In this document: in pieces, positions 35,696-44,052 of the stretch | How positions within the stretch are numbered: position 1 is the first letter of the stretch | Layout: the number at the start of each line of letters is the position of its first letter | Source: Verrucomicrobiia bacterium | GTDB taxonomy: Bacteria > Verrucomicrobiota > Verrucomicrobiia > JADLBR01 > JAIBCM01 | Length of the DNA: 64,000 bases | Assembly: GCA_019694135.1 (NCBI GenBank) | Contig: JAIBCM010000001.1 | Span: 1-64,000, forward strand | Direction: 5' to 3' | The notes under the pieces: generated by a model | Told to the model about the DNA's origin: nothing | The model's input: only the letters and a program-made list of their open reading frames with translations | The model's database searches: none | Made by a program: the position numbers and the translations under genes

Positions 35696-36442
35696 TCATT
35701 GAGTCACTGCAGTTTTTTCTTTAAGCCACGCTTCAAAATCCTCGGCTTTATCTATCACGAGAAGCCCTTTCATGTTATAATGGCCTTGGCCACAAAGCTG
35801 CGCGCAAACAATTTCAAATTCTCCCACTCGTGTTGGAGTAAACCATACTGGGACACTCGTTCCAGGAATCGCATCCTGAGATATTCGCATATTAGGCAAA
35901 TCGTAATTATGAATCACATCTTTTGAGCTGATATAAACAATGGCCGGCTTATCCAATGGCAAATGCATTTCATTATAATTCACAATATCATCCTTCGCGG
36001 CCGGATCGTTATCATAATCCAATCCTAACGGGTTCGCTGCCGTAACCAGATCCGGGTCACCTTTACCAAATTGATTATCCGGCCCGGGATAATGAAAATT
36101 CCAACCGAACTGTTGTCCAATCGCTCGCACCTGCACTGCATCTCGAGTGCTAGGAAATTTTTTCGCTTGCTTAGCCCATAACGGAAACGCAAAACCAAAC
36201 AATAAAACCGCCTCGGTAATCACCACTCCTACTTCTAAATGAGTGGCCAGTCGCGTTTTTACCCCATGATAATTCGCTTGAGGATTACGCTTCTTACGAA
36301 ATCGAATCACAGTGCAAATAAAAAAAGCAGTCCAACCAATAAACAACAGCAACATGAACCAATGAACAAACTCCAAAAGATTATCAATTTGCGCCCCGTG
36401 TTCCGACGCATTTTCCGATATTCCTAACAAATGATTAAGCAT
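35696..36442 (-). CDS. coxB: cytochrome c oxidase subunit II
   Basis: This carries the CuA electron-entry site. Two transmembrane helices lie at about residues 28-48 and 72-92. The CuA ligands are intact: His in SKDVIHNYDLPNMR, and Cys, Cys, His, Met in CAQLCGQGHYNMKG near residue 215. There is no fused cytochrome c domain, so an external cytochrome or copper protein must donate electrons. An insertion at about residues 122-150 (PDNQFGKGDPDLV) is unlike the short mitochondrial form. It overlaps the upstream small gene by eight bases. Confidence 0.95.
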   Translation of the reverse strand: MLNHLLGISENASEHGAQIDNLLEFVHWFMLLLFIGWTAFFICTVIRFRKKRNPQANYHGVKTRLATHLEVGVVITEAVLLFGFAFPLWAKQAKKFPSTRDAVQVRAIGQQFGWNFHYPGPDNQFGKGDPDLVTAANPLGLDYDNDPAAKDDIVNYNEMHLPLDKPAIVYISSKDVIHNYDLPNMRISQDAIPGTSVPVWFTPTRVGEFEIVCAQLCGQGHYNMKGLLVIDKAEDFEAWLKEKTAVTQ

Positions 36443-36710
36443 GGCTCATCTCCTTTTGTTCCAACCCTGTTGCCTGGATTTTTGCTTTTTTAGCTCGGTA
36501 AGCCAGACATCCAATAAAACCAACCACGCTTAACAAAACCATCCCCACCACACCCAACAAAAAAAGAATCGCATTTCCTATGGCAATAGAAACAATCGAA
36601 TTAGGTGCACTAAAACAAGCCGTACAACCATAGCTCATGTCTAGGGAAGAAAAAAATAATCCTATGCCACTCCCATAAACTAATCTTTGATACATTTTCC
36701 TCTTTTTCAT
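36435..36710 (-). CDS. small membrane protein of the cox cluster with CxxCF motif
   Basis: The family is not named to my knowledge. From ATG 36710, which overlaps the previous stop as ATGA, the product is 91 aa. An alternative start at MYQRL has an AGAGG site close upstream. A leader helix is followed by GCTACFSAPNS and then a second transmembrane helix. The CxxC motif after a signal-like helix, placed beside coxB, suggests a periplasmic metal or redox role in CuA assembly, but this is inference. Confidence 0.7.
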   Translation of the reverse strand: MKKRKMYQRLVYGSGIGLFFSSLDMSYGCTACFSAPNSIVSIAIGNAILFLLGVVGMVLLSVVGFIGCLAYRAKKAKIQATGLEQKEMSHA

Positions 36711-36913
36711 GATTTTAAACGTCGCATTTTTACACAAAAAACAATTCCATAAATCAACAAAAGCAAACCCAACACACTACCAACAATCGCTGCAATTAAG
36801 TACGCTTTTTCTTCACCTTGATTTTGATAAATATAATAACACGCCCCTGCTAATCCCCACAATAAAGCGAGAGACAAAGCAATAAAAACCAAATGAAACC
36901 AACGCAGCGACAT
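36707..36913 (-). CDS. small two-helix membrane protein of the cox cluster
   Basis: This 68-residue protein consists of two hydrophobic segments (HLVFIALSLALLWGLAGACY and LIAAIVGSVLGLLLLIYGIV) with a short charged loop between. It has no motif that I recognise. It sits four bases after the subunit IV gene and overlaps the next gene by four bases. It is therefore an integral part of the operon and may be an assembly or accessory subunit. Confidence 0.7.
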   Translation of the reverse strand: MSLRWFHLVFIALSLALLWGLAGACYYIYQNQGEEKAYLIAAIVGSVLGLLLLIYGIVFCVKMRRLKS

Positions 36914-36917
36914 AAAT

Positions 36918-37220
36918 TCAATTTCTGATAGGATCTAAAAACGCAAAAATGCTTAAAAAAACTAAAACCAGGAAAAAAAACAGAGCCGAAATCATTAAAC
37001 GATAAATTGTCGTCTTTTCCGAAGAAAGATGCATGAAAAAAGCCGCCACTAAAGACGCTTTCAACGTTGCAATGACTAAGGCCAACGTAATGTTACCCGC
37101 CGTTCCCAAGTGAATGTAGGAAACCACCACCGTTATTACGGTTAAAACCAACAAAGCTGCAAAAATACCAACATAAAACTTTAAATGATTTTTAATCGCT
37201 ACCGCATCGTCGCCTGCCAT
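36918..37220 (-). CDS. coxD: cytochrome c oxidase subunit IV-like (prokaryotic)
   Basis: The 100-residue protein has three hydrophobic segments. It shows the pattern of prokaryotic subunit IV (COX4_pro): a first helix YVGIFAALLVLTVITVVVSY, then LALVIATLKASLVAAFFMHL, then a third helix. The K-A-x-L-V-x-x-x-F-M-H motif is diagnostic. It stabilises the oxidase core. It lies 21 bases after coxC. Confidence 0.88.
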   Translation of the reverse strand: MAGDDAVAIKNHLKFYVGIFAALLVLTVITVVVSYIHLGTAGNITLALVIATLKASLVAAFFMHLSSEKTTIYRLMISALFFFLVLVFLSIFAFLDPIRN

Positions 37221-37241
37221 ATTTTTCTCCTAATATCACTC

Positions 37242-38105
37242 CTACAATAAATAAAGAACGGGAAACAAAAAAATCCACACTAAATCTACAAAATGCCAAA
37301 ATAAACCTACCACTTCTACTCGATTTGTAAAATGCTCAGGATCGGCATGATAAAGCTTGCGGCCAGGAATCCAAAAATAAGCCATGACTACCATTCCCCC
37401 AATCACATGCAATGCATGCAATGCAGTTAACGTAAAATAAATCGCAAAATAAGAACTGTAACGCGGCACAAACGGTCCCCAGCGATAAATATCGTCTTGT
37501 TGAAAAACAACTGCCTCACCGTGTTCCGTTTTCTTGCCCGTTATCGTTTGCAAAACTGAAACAATTTGTACCATCGGCTCACTGCTATGAATCGAATCCG
37601 GAATAAACTTCATCGTTTCCTCATCCATCTCTTCGATGTGACCCGTTACCTCATACTGTCCCTCAATAATAGAAGGTTTGATCTGGCCACCTGCAGCTTC
37701 CACCTCGGCACGGTAACGATTTGCTACCGCCTCATTTTTAAAAATCAACCCGTAATGATGAAACTTCTCATAATACTCATAAGATTTTATGCCCAAGAAA
37801 ATAAATCCGCATAAAATCGTAATCCCTAAAAACCATTCAAACTTATGCAAATTACGCATCTTCAAAGATGCCCAGGCAAAAACCATCGTCACACTAGAAG
37901 TAATTAAAACAAAAGTATTAAACAAACCAATCGGAATATTCAAAACTCCATGCGGCCAATGCCACGAACCCAAACGCAAAAAAATGTAAGCCGAAAAAAG
38001 ACCGCCAAACAACATCACTTCAGAAGCTAAGAAAAGCCAAATCCCAACCTTAGCATTCCACAAACCCGTATCAGGTCTAGCTTTTACCGTATAAGGAATT
38101 TCCAT
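37242..38105 (-). CDS. coxC: cytochrome c oxidase subunit III
   Basis: Seven hydrophobic segments over 287 aa include the family marks VGIWLFLASEVMLFGGLFSA, TALHALHVIGGMVVMAYFW and VVGLFWHFVDLVWIFLFPVL. A soluble insertion at about residues 125-200 (EVEAAGGQIKPSIIEGQYEV) splits helices 3 and 4; standard subunit III lacks so long a loop. It lies five bases after coxA and is fully linked to it. Confidence 0.94.
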   Translation of the reverse strand: MEIPYTVKARPDTGLWNAKVGIWLFLASEVMLFGGLFSAYIFLRLGSWHWPHGVLNIPIGLFNTFVLITSSVTMVFAWASLKMRNLHKFEWFLGITILCGFIFLGIKSYEYYEKFHHYGLIFKNEAVANRYRAEVEAAGGQIKPSIIEGQYEVTGHIEEMDEETMKFIPDSIHSSEPMVQIVSVLQTITGKKTEHGEAVVFQQDDIYRWGPFVPRYSSYFAIYFTLTALHALHVIGGMVVMAYFWIPGRKLYHADPEHFTNRVEVVGLFWHFVDLVWIFLFPVLYLL

Positions 38106-38110
38106 AAAAT

Positions 38111-39946
38111 TTATAAATTTTTATTGTACTCTTTCACCGGCTCATTTTGAGGCGAGAAATCCTTTGCTTCTCCCGGCACACTGTATTCATAAGGTCCCCG
38201 ATAAACCACTGGTTCCGTAGCAAAATTGCCATGAGGCGGAGGCGTAGGAGTTTGCCATTCCAAAGTAGTTGCCTCCCAAGGATTGTCTGAGGCTTTTTTA
38301 CCGGTTCGGAAACTAATAAAAAAATTAATAATAAACGGAATCTGTGCTAGCCCCATAATCCAGGCCGAAACCGACATAAACTCATTCCAATGCAATAGCG
38401 GCTTGGAAAGTTCATAAGCTGCACCGCCATCATACCACCGCCGATGCATCCCCGCCATGCCCTGCAAAAACATGGGGAAGAAAATTCCATTCATACAAAC
38501 TAAAGTAATCCAAAAATGCACCTTACCCCAAAATTCATTCATAAACCTACCTGTAATTTTAGGATACCAATGATAAACCCCAGCAAACAAACCAAAGACA
38601 ACTCCCGGCGCCACAACATAATGAAAATGCCCAATCACATAATAACTGTCATGCAAATAAGATCCCAAGGCACTAAAAGCCAAAGGAATTCCTGTCAATC
38701 CCCCTATCCCAAACATCGGTAAAAAGCCCAAAGCAAAAAGCATGGGCGTATTAAATCGAATAGAACCGCCCCATAACGAAATTAACAAACAGCTTAAAAT
38801 AACCACTGAAGGAACAGAAATAATCACCGTAGTCGTCTGAAAAAAAGCACTCACTTTAGTGCCCATCCCCGTCATATACATATGATGCGCCCACACAATG
38901 AATGACAAAAACCCAATCGCAACTACAGAAAAAACTAAAGAAGGATAACCCCAAATCGGTTTACGCGCGTTTGTGGCAAGAATTTCACAAACCATTCCCA
39001 AAGCCGGCAAAAGAATCACATAAACCTCAGGATGTCCTAAAAACCAAAAAAGATGCTGCCATAGCAAGGGACTTCCTCCACCACTTAAAGCGCTAAAATG
39101 TTGACCATTCACCACTAAACCCGAAGGCAGAAAAAAACTTGTTCCCGCCACACGATCCATCAACTGCATCACTCCAGCAGCTTCCAACGGAGGGAAAGCC
39201 AATAACAATAAAAAGGCTGTCACCAACTGCGCCCAAACAAAAAAAGGCATTCGCATCCAACTCATGCCTTTAGCGCGTAACTGAATAATCGTTGCAATAA
39301 AATTAACCGATCCCAACAACGAAGACGTAATCAAAAGCACCATGCCCAACAACCACATTGTTTGACCATTCCAAAATGGATGATAAGCCGTGTCAGCAAT
39401 ACTAGCTAAAGGAGAATAAGAAGTCCAACCCGACTTAGCTGCTCCTCCCGGCACAAAAAAACTTATCAACATGACAAGACCACCCCACAAAAAAGAGTGA
39501 TAACTAGCCATGTTAATTCGCGGGAAAGCCATATCTGGTGCACCAACCTGCAACGGCACCACATAGTTACCAAACGCGGCAAAACCTAATGGCACGACAC
39601 CCAAAAAAACCATAATTGTTCCATGCATCGCACCGAAAGAATTGTAAAGGTCTGGCGACATTACCCCATCCGGCATAAGTAATGCCGCATTTTTTTTACC
39701 CAACAAAAGCCACATCCAATCCCCAAACCAAGGAAGCGGTTTACCGGGGTAAGCCAACTGCCACCGCATCAACATCATTAAGACAAAACCAAATAGTAAA
39801 AACAGCAAAGCCGTTATTCCATATTGCACCCCGATTATTTTATGATCGGTCGAAAAAACATACTTTCGTAAAAAACTTAATTCTTCGTGATGATGATCTA
39901 CAACCGCATGAGAATGTTCACTTTCACTTAACGCCACACTTGCCAT
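38111..39946 (-). CDS. coxA: cytochrome c oxidase subunit I (A-type)
   Basis: This is the proton-pumping catalytic core with heme a and the a3-CuB site. The low-spin heme His is in FGAMHGTIM. The CuB site and cross-linked Tyr are in FLGHPEVYVILLPALG, with the His pair in IVWAHHMYMTGM. Heme a3 and a ligands are in VIGHFHYVVAPG. All six metal-binding His residues are present. I choose ATG 39946, which has GGAG seven bases upstream, over TTG 39991; this gives 611 aa. The HPEV glutamate marks an A1-like proton channel. Confidence 0.96.
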   Translation of the reverse strand: MASVALSESEHSHAVVDHHHEELSFLRKYVFSTDHKIIGVQYGITALLFLLFGFVLMMLMRWQLAYPGKPLPWFGDWMWLLLGKKNAALLMPDGVMSPDLYNSFGAMHGTIMVFLGVVPLGFAAFGNYVVPLQVGAPDMAFPRINMASYHSFLWGGLVMLISFFVPGGAAKSGWTSYSPLASIADTAYHPFWNGQTMWLLGMVLLITSSLLGSVNFIATIIQLRAKGMSWMRMPFFVWAQLVTAFLLLLAFPPLEAAGVMQLMDRVAGTSFFLPSGLVVNGQHFSALSGGGSPLLWQHLFWFLGHPEVYVILLPALGMVCEILATNARKPIWGYPSLVFSVVAIGFLSFIVWAHHMYMTGMGTKVSAFFQTTTVIISVPSVVILSCLLISLWGGSIRFNTPMLFALGFLPMFGIGGLTGIPLAFSALGSYLHDSYYVIGHFHYVVAPGVVFGLFAGVYHWYPKITGRFMNEFWGKVHFWITLVCMNGIFFPMFLQGMAGMHRRWYDGGAAYELSKPLLHWNEFMSVSAWIMGLAQIPFIINFFISFRTGKKASDNPWEATTLEWQTPTPPPHGNFATEPVVYRGPYEYSVPGEAKDFSPQNEPVKEYNKNL

Positions 39947-40014
39947 CGAATTGCTCCAACTATTACTTTTTCTAAAACTGTCATTTACCAAACCTAATAA
40001 AAACTACTAGCAAA

Positions 40015-40749
40015 TTAATTATGCCCTTTCGTTGACTCCAATACAAACTCAAAATTTATTTCCTCCGTTTTATTCGCCAATTTTATTTTCTGCGATAACG
40101 GTTTTAAAAAACGCTCATGCCACGCCTTCACCTCATAATCGCCCGCGGGCAATCCCTTGGGCAACTGATAAAACCCATCCTGATCCGTTACCGCATAAAA
40201 AGGTGAATCCATCGCCCAAACCCACGACTGCATCCACGGGTGCACATCACACTCTAAAGAATACAAGCCCGGCTCCGAAAAACTCACTTCACTTTTCATC
40301 CCTTTAACGGGTTGGGCCAAATTAAAAACGACCTTCTTCTTCCCTTTCAACATCTGATTCGCCCTAACATTATGCAGCGTGGGATCACTGTTCTGAATCA
40401 CAAACTTCTCCTTCGCCTGAACCGCAGTAATATGCGGAACATAATGACACCCTTGCTGATCAATCACCACTTTCGCCAACAGCTCGCTCGGTTTCGTCTC
40501 TCTTGACACACCCTCAACCCAAACCACAACATTTGCCAATCCGCCATTTGTTCCCACCTTCCAAAACTCCGTTTTAATTTCATTACTATGGCAATCCTTT
40601 ACAGACTGTGCCCCCGGAATCACCCGATCAGGTGGAGGTGTTCCCTTCAAAGTGACTTTCCCCTGAATCATCTGAGCCTGAGAAAAAATCACCCCTACTA
40701 AAAACAAAACAAAAAATTGGCCCAACTTAATTAAGTAATTTTCATTCAT
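40015..40749 (-). CDS. exported cupredoxin-like protein with carboxypeptidase-regulatory-like domain
   Basis: A signal peptide to about SQA (residue 25) precedes a beta-sandwich domain. Possible type I copper ligands follow in order: His in DPTLHNVRANQ, then Cys, His and Met in LECDVHPWMQSW. The C-terminal 60 residues (TDQDGFYQLPKGLPAGDYEV) resemble a carboxypeptidase-regulatory-like fold. It lies between the cytochrome c gene and coxA. It could carry electrons from complex III to CuA, but copper binding is inferred from motif only. Extra Cys at DCHS and QGCHY may form a disulfide. Confidence 0.72.
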   Translation of the reverse strand: MNENYLIKLGQFFVLFLVGVIFSQAQMIQGKVTLKGTPPPDRVIPGAQSVKDCHSNEIKTEFWKVGTNGGLANVVVWVEGVSRETKPSELLAKVVIDQQGCHYVPHITAVQAKEKFVIQNSDPTLHNVRANQMLKGKKKVVFNLAQPVKGMKSEVSFSEPGLYSLECDVHPWMQSWVWAMDSPFYAVTDQDGFYQLPKGLPAGDYEVKAWHERFLKPLSQKIKLANKTEEINFEFVLESTKGHN

Positions 40750-40767
40750 ACTTAAAATTGATGAAGC

Positions 40768-41409
40768 TCAAGGAATTTTCAACAACTCATCCGCACTCCA
40801 CACCTTATTACGACTGCCAAACTCTGCACGATAAGCCGCCATCTCCTCCTCCGTAATCGGCGAAGCCTGATTACCCCATTCCTGACGAACATAAGATAAA
40901 ATCGCAGATAACTTTTTATCATTAAAAGTATTTTTCCAAGATGCCATGGCGCCGTTATACGTTGCACCTTTCACCGTCACCGGCCCCTCTAATCCATCCA
41001 AAACAATTGCTGCCAAACGCTTGGGCGAACCCAATACCCATTCCGATCCAGCCAACGGCGGATATTGCCCCGCTACTCCTTGGCCTGACGCTTGATGGCA
41101 AGATGCACAGTTCAAACTAAACATTTTTTTACCGTAAGCAATGGGATCAAACACTTCCGGTTGTCCTCCCTCAGCCTTAGCTGAACCACTCTCCGCTCCA
41201 ACTTGCAATTCAAAAACATCATTGCGAAATCCCGTATAAAAACGGCCAAAATAACTTCCCCCCACAAACGCTGCAAATAACACAATCCCAGCTGCCGCTA
41301 AAATCGATCGACCTAAACCTATCGAAACAGAAAAAGAACAATCCTCCGTATCGTGCAATTCCGACACATCCACCACACTCTTCTTTTCAGTCAACTTTTC
41401 CTGATCCAT
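40768..41409 (-). CDS. membrane-anchored monoheme cytochrome c
   Basis: A cytoplasmic N-terminal tail, one transmembrane helix (ILAAAGIVLFAAFVGGSYFG) and a periplasmic class I cytochrome c domain are visible. The heme motif CASCH is near residue 109, and Met in NGAMASW is the probable sixth ligand. The product is 213 aa from ATG 41409. It follows the CcoO-like gene by 22 bases. By position it might replace CcoP, but it has a single heme, whereas CcoP has two. Confidence 0.85.
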   Translation of the reverse strand: MDQEKLTEKKSVVDVSELHDTEDCSFSVSIGLGRSILAAAGIVLFAAFVGGSYFGRFYTGFRNDVFELQVGAESGSAKAEGGQPEVFDPIAYGKKMFSLNCASCHQASGQGVAGQYPPLAGSEWVLGSPKRLAAIVLDGLEGPVTVKGATYNGAMASWKNTFNDKKLSAILSYVRQEWGNQASPITEEEMAAYRAEFGSRNKVWSADELLKIP

Positions 41410-41431
41410 AATCAAAAACTTTCCACGCTTT

Positions 41432-42082
41432 CTAAGGTTTGCCAGCTGCCGCTTGGTCTTCCTGCTTCCCCTCTTTCACGGGCGCCTCTGGTAACGCATA
41501 ACTCTGATTTCGCGACAACAAATAAGCAACCAAAGCCTTCGCATCCATCGTCGGCACCACTTCATAACCGGGCTTCGGCGCATCCTGTCCAAACAAAGCA
41601 ACCGCATCTTCAGAAATCTGGCCCACAATTTTCCGCTCCTCGAACAAATAACGAAAAGGAGGCATAATGGAATCCGGATTCAAAGAACGAGGATTATAAA
41701 GATGCTGATAATGCCACATCGCACTTGGCTGACGCATGCCCACATTGGATAAATCAGGTCCGACTCGACTGCTTCCCCAAAATACCGGACCCGATTCCCA
41801 ATAATCACGAGGCACGCTCTGCCGCACACCCCATCCCCTATCAATATCCGCTCCACCACCACGAATCCGTTGCGAATGACAGCCTGCACACCCCTGAGCC
41901 GCATAAACCGTTGCCCCGCGTTGAACTAATCCTGACTCAACCGGCGGTGTTCTATCACCCGTTTCTTCATCCACCACAGGTTGCAACTGAGCAAACTTTG
42001 TATAGGGTATAGCCACAGTCACTAACCAAGCAATACCAAATACAACAGCAACTCCCAAAAAAATTTCACTAAACCGCTTCAC
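41432..42082 (-). CDS. CcoO-like membrane-anchored monoheme cytochrome c
   Basis: The protein (216 aa) has an N-terminal transmembrane anchor and a cytochrome domain close to cbb3 oxidase subunit II. AAQGCAGCHSQRIRGGG carries the heme motif CAGCH. VFWGSSRVGPDLSNVGMRQP and WHYQHLYNPRSLNPDSIMPP follow, with the axial Met probably in SIMPP. It overlaps the CcoN-like gene by 14 bases. CcoO normally pairs with catalytic CcoN; here the partner appears to lack the active site. Confidence 0.85.
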   Translation of the reverse strand: MKRFSEIFLGVAVVFGIAWLVTVAIPYTKFAQLQPVVDEETGDRTPPVESGLVQRGATVYAAQGCAGCHSQRIRGGGADIDRGWGVRQSVPRDYWESGPVFWGSSRVGPDLSNVGMRQPSAMWHYQHLYNPRSLNPDSIMPPFRYLFEERKIVGQISEDAVALFGQDAPKPGYEVVPTMDAKALVAYLLSRNQSYALPEAPVKEGKQEDQAAAGKP

Positions 42083-43523
42083 CTTGCGCCTCCATTACAA
42101 CCTGCTTTTCATCTTCACCTTTCTTACTGCATATTCGAAATCCATTCATACCCAACCATTTCATTACATTAAGAAACACCACTCCCCAAGCTATCAACAA
42201 AAAAAGCGTAGCAATCACTCGCCCTCTGGCATAAGGAAGTCCACTTTCAATCACCTGATTAAACGTCAACTCATGATTCGCGATCGTTTTACCCTGAACA
42301 ATTCCCGCAACCAACAATAACACAACCCAAGTTGCTGTTCCATAAACGATTGACCAAAAATGCACTCGCACCCCTTTTTCTTCAAAGGGCTTTCTTCGCA
42401 ATAAATAAGGCAACCCATAATAAAAAGCACCTAAACTCACTAAAGTCACAAATCCCATCACCCACACTGTCATCTCGCCCAAAGAAAAATAAGTCAAACT
42501 CAATACCCCACTCCAATTTGAAATTCCCTCAACCATATGAGCCAAACCGCCAAAAAATAAAAAAGCCAACCCCATCGCAACAAAACGCAATACCCAACTT
42601 TCTATCATCGCCTCAGGATCATTTTGCAAACTTCCCAACAAATTCAATGCCACCACCACAATCGGCACTAACAACAAAACACTCGAAGTCATTCCCAATG
42701 TGGAAAGCCACAAAGGTAAAGGCGCTCCGGTTAACCCATGCGCTCCACTCCAACTAGCAAAAAAGAACCAACTCCAAAAACCCACAGCAGCCAACGAATA
42801 AAGCGGTAGCCGTTTTTTCACAATTACTGGCACCAAATAATAAGCCATTGCAATAGCCATCGGCACCAAAAACAAATTTACCAAACTTTGCTTTGCCCAA
42901 TGAATCAACAATCCCTCTACTACCCCAGAAACCGGTCGACCCATAAAAAACAACACCGTTGTTAAAATCCAAACCAAACACAATGCCGCTCCCAACCCAT
43001 ACCATTGCGCAATAAACTCCTTCTTACCCTGTCGCAACAATTTCAACACACTCCAACTCCACAACACTGCTGCTATCCATACCATCGCCAAACCTTGACG
43101 CGGTAAACCCAACAAACTCAAATCTCGCACCCCACCCACCAAAACTAACCACACTCCAACTCCCAAACCCAAATGCCACAACCACGCCGAAGCTCCTACT
43201 GTCAAACGATTCGATAAAGCTTTACCAGCCATTCTTCCCATCATCCAAATGCCTCCACCCAACACCATCGATCCCGCCCATCCATAAACCGTCACCGCTT
43301 GCCACACCTCAAACAGTCGACCATAAGACAACCAACCCACTGGATAGCCAAAAAAAGTGGTAAGAAAATCCGGCTTATATAATTTCACTGACAAAACAAA
43401 ACCCAAAACTGCGCTCACCAAAAGCCAGAAAAAGGCCGGCGCCCAAAATCCTACTACCACACGACGAAAAGAAGCATCTACCTCTTCCGCTCCTAACCAG
43501 TCTGTCTTATTATTCGCATCCAT
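42069..43523 (-). CDS. CcoN-like membrane protein lacking oxidase metal ligands
   Basis: About twelve hydrophobic segments align with cbb3 oxidase subunit I, for example YPVGWLSYGRLFEVWQAV, AYYLVPVIVKKRLPLYS and LGAFYYGLPYLLRRK. By hand alignment the heme/CuB ligands are lost. The helix II His is Trp (about 74). The helix VI CuB His is Gln (about 212). The second His of the helix VII pair is Gly (about 263). The helix X HxH is E-M-T (about 350-352). Only one His of six remains (about 262). I choose ATG 43523 (484 aa) over TTG 43541. It is probably structural, or has another cofactor; O2 reduction seems excluded. Confidence 0.82.
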   Translation of the reverse strand: MDANNKTDWLGAEEVDASFRRVVVGFWAPAFFWLLVSAVLGFVLSVKLYKPDFLTTFFGYPVGWLSYGRLFEVWQAVTVYGWAGSMVLGGGIWMMGRMAGKALSNRLTVGASAWLWHLGLGVGVWLVLVGGVRDLSLLGLPRQGLAMVWIAAVLWSWSVLKLLRQGKKEFIAQWYGLGAALCLVWILTTVLFFMGRPVSGVVEGLLIHWAKQSLVNLFLVPMAIAMAYYLVPVIVKKRLPLYSLAAVGFWSWFFFASWSGAHGLTGAPLPLWLSTLGMTSSVLLLVPIVVVALNLLGSLQNDPEAMIESWVLRFVAMGLAFLFFGGLAHMVEGISNWSGVLSLTYFSLGEMTVWVMGFVTLVSLGAFYYGLPYLLRRKPFEEKGVRVHFWSIVYGTATWVVLLLVAGIVQGKTIANHELTFNQVIESGLPYARGRVIATLFLLIAWGVVFLNVMKWLGMNGFRICSKKGEDEKQVVMEAQGEAV

Positions 43524-43565
43524 AAAATTTATTAAAAACAAACTTCTTTCGCTTCCTCCATTACG

Positions 43566-44051
43566 TTAAGGTTTATTCACCTCTTCGCTCATAGAATTGG
43601 TTCCCGATCCGTTTGTATCCATCCCATTCGTGCTCGGCATATTCGTCATCATCATCGTTCCTGCATTCGTTCCCATGTTATCAGGAGTAACGCTATTCGT
43701 GCCAACAACATTTGTTGCACCACCTGAAACTGCCGCTGCAATCACGCTACCTGAGCGAATAGACTTTTTCTGCAATCGTTCCAATGCCAAATTCATCGCC
43801 TCTTTAATCGGAATACTTGCCACCCCCGCTTCTTTATCTACCCAAGCATAACTCGTTAATTTTTTAGCATCCTCTTCCTTCAAAACCTTTAACTTCTCAG
43901 CGCGCTGAGCCGCTCGCTTGACATCATAATTTTCCTCTTCACGCCAACTGCCTCGCCAAAGTATCCATGACAAAATACCAAACACCAACAATCCTAACAA
44001 TAAAAACAGGCTTTGCTTTCCACTAGTACGATTCGAATCATCACTTCCCAT
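43566..44051 (-). CDS. small membrane protein of the alternative complex III cluster
   Basis: A transmembrane helix (LFLLLGLLVFGILSWILW) follows a short cytoplasmic tail. The conserved-looking segment YAWVDKEAGVASIPIKEAMN comes at about residues 68-87, and a helix follows. The last 60 residues are low-complexity, made of repeated Thr-Asn and Met-rich steps (NMGTNAGTMMMTNMPSTNGM). The family has no name known to me. Its place between ccoN-like and actF suggests assembly or docking in the complex. The product is 161 aa. Confidence 0.72.
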   Translation of the reverse strand: MGSDDSNRTSGKQSLFLLLGLLVFGILSWILWRGSWREEENYDVKRAAQRAEKLKVLKEEDAKKLTSYAWVDKEAGVASIPIKEAMNLALERLQKKSIRSGSVIAAAVSGGATNVVGTNSVTPDNMGTNAGTMMMTNMPSTNGMDTNGSGTNSMSEEVNKP

Positions 44052-44052
44052 A

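Noticed and set aside
35655-35698. Hairpins TTGCG/CGCAA and TGATTTAAA/TTTAAATCA after coxB
   Set aside because: The first has only a 5-base stem and a poor T-run. The second is a pure A/T palindrome that can arise by chance in such sequence. Too weak to call a terminator.
42332-42757. 141-codon plus-strand frame opposite the CcoN-like gene
   Set aside because: It is a Lys/Ser/Pro-rich shadow of a transmembrane-coding strand; no start signal.
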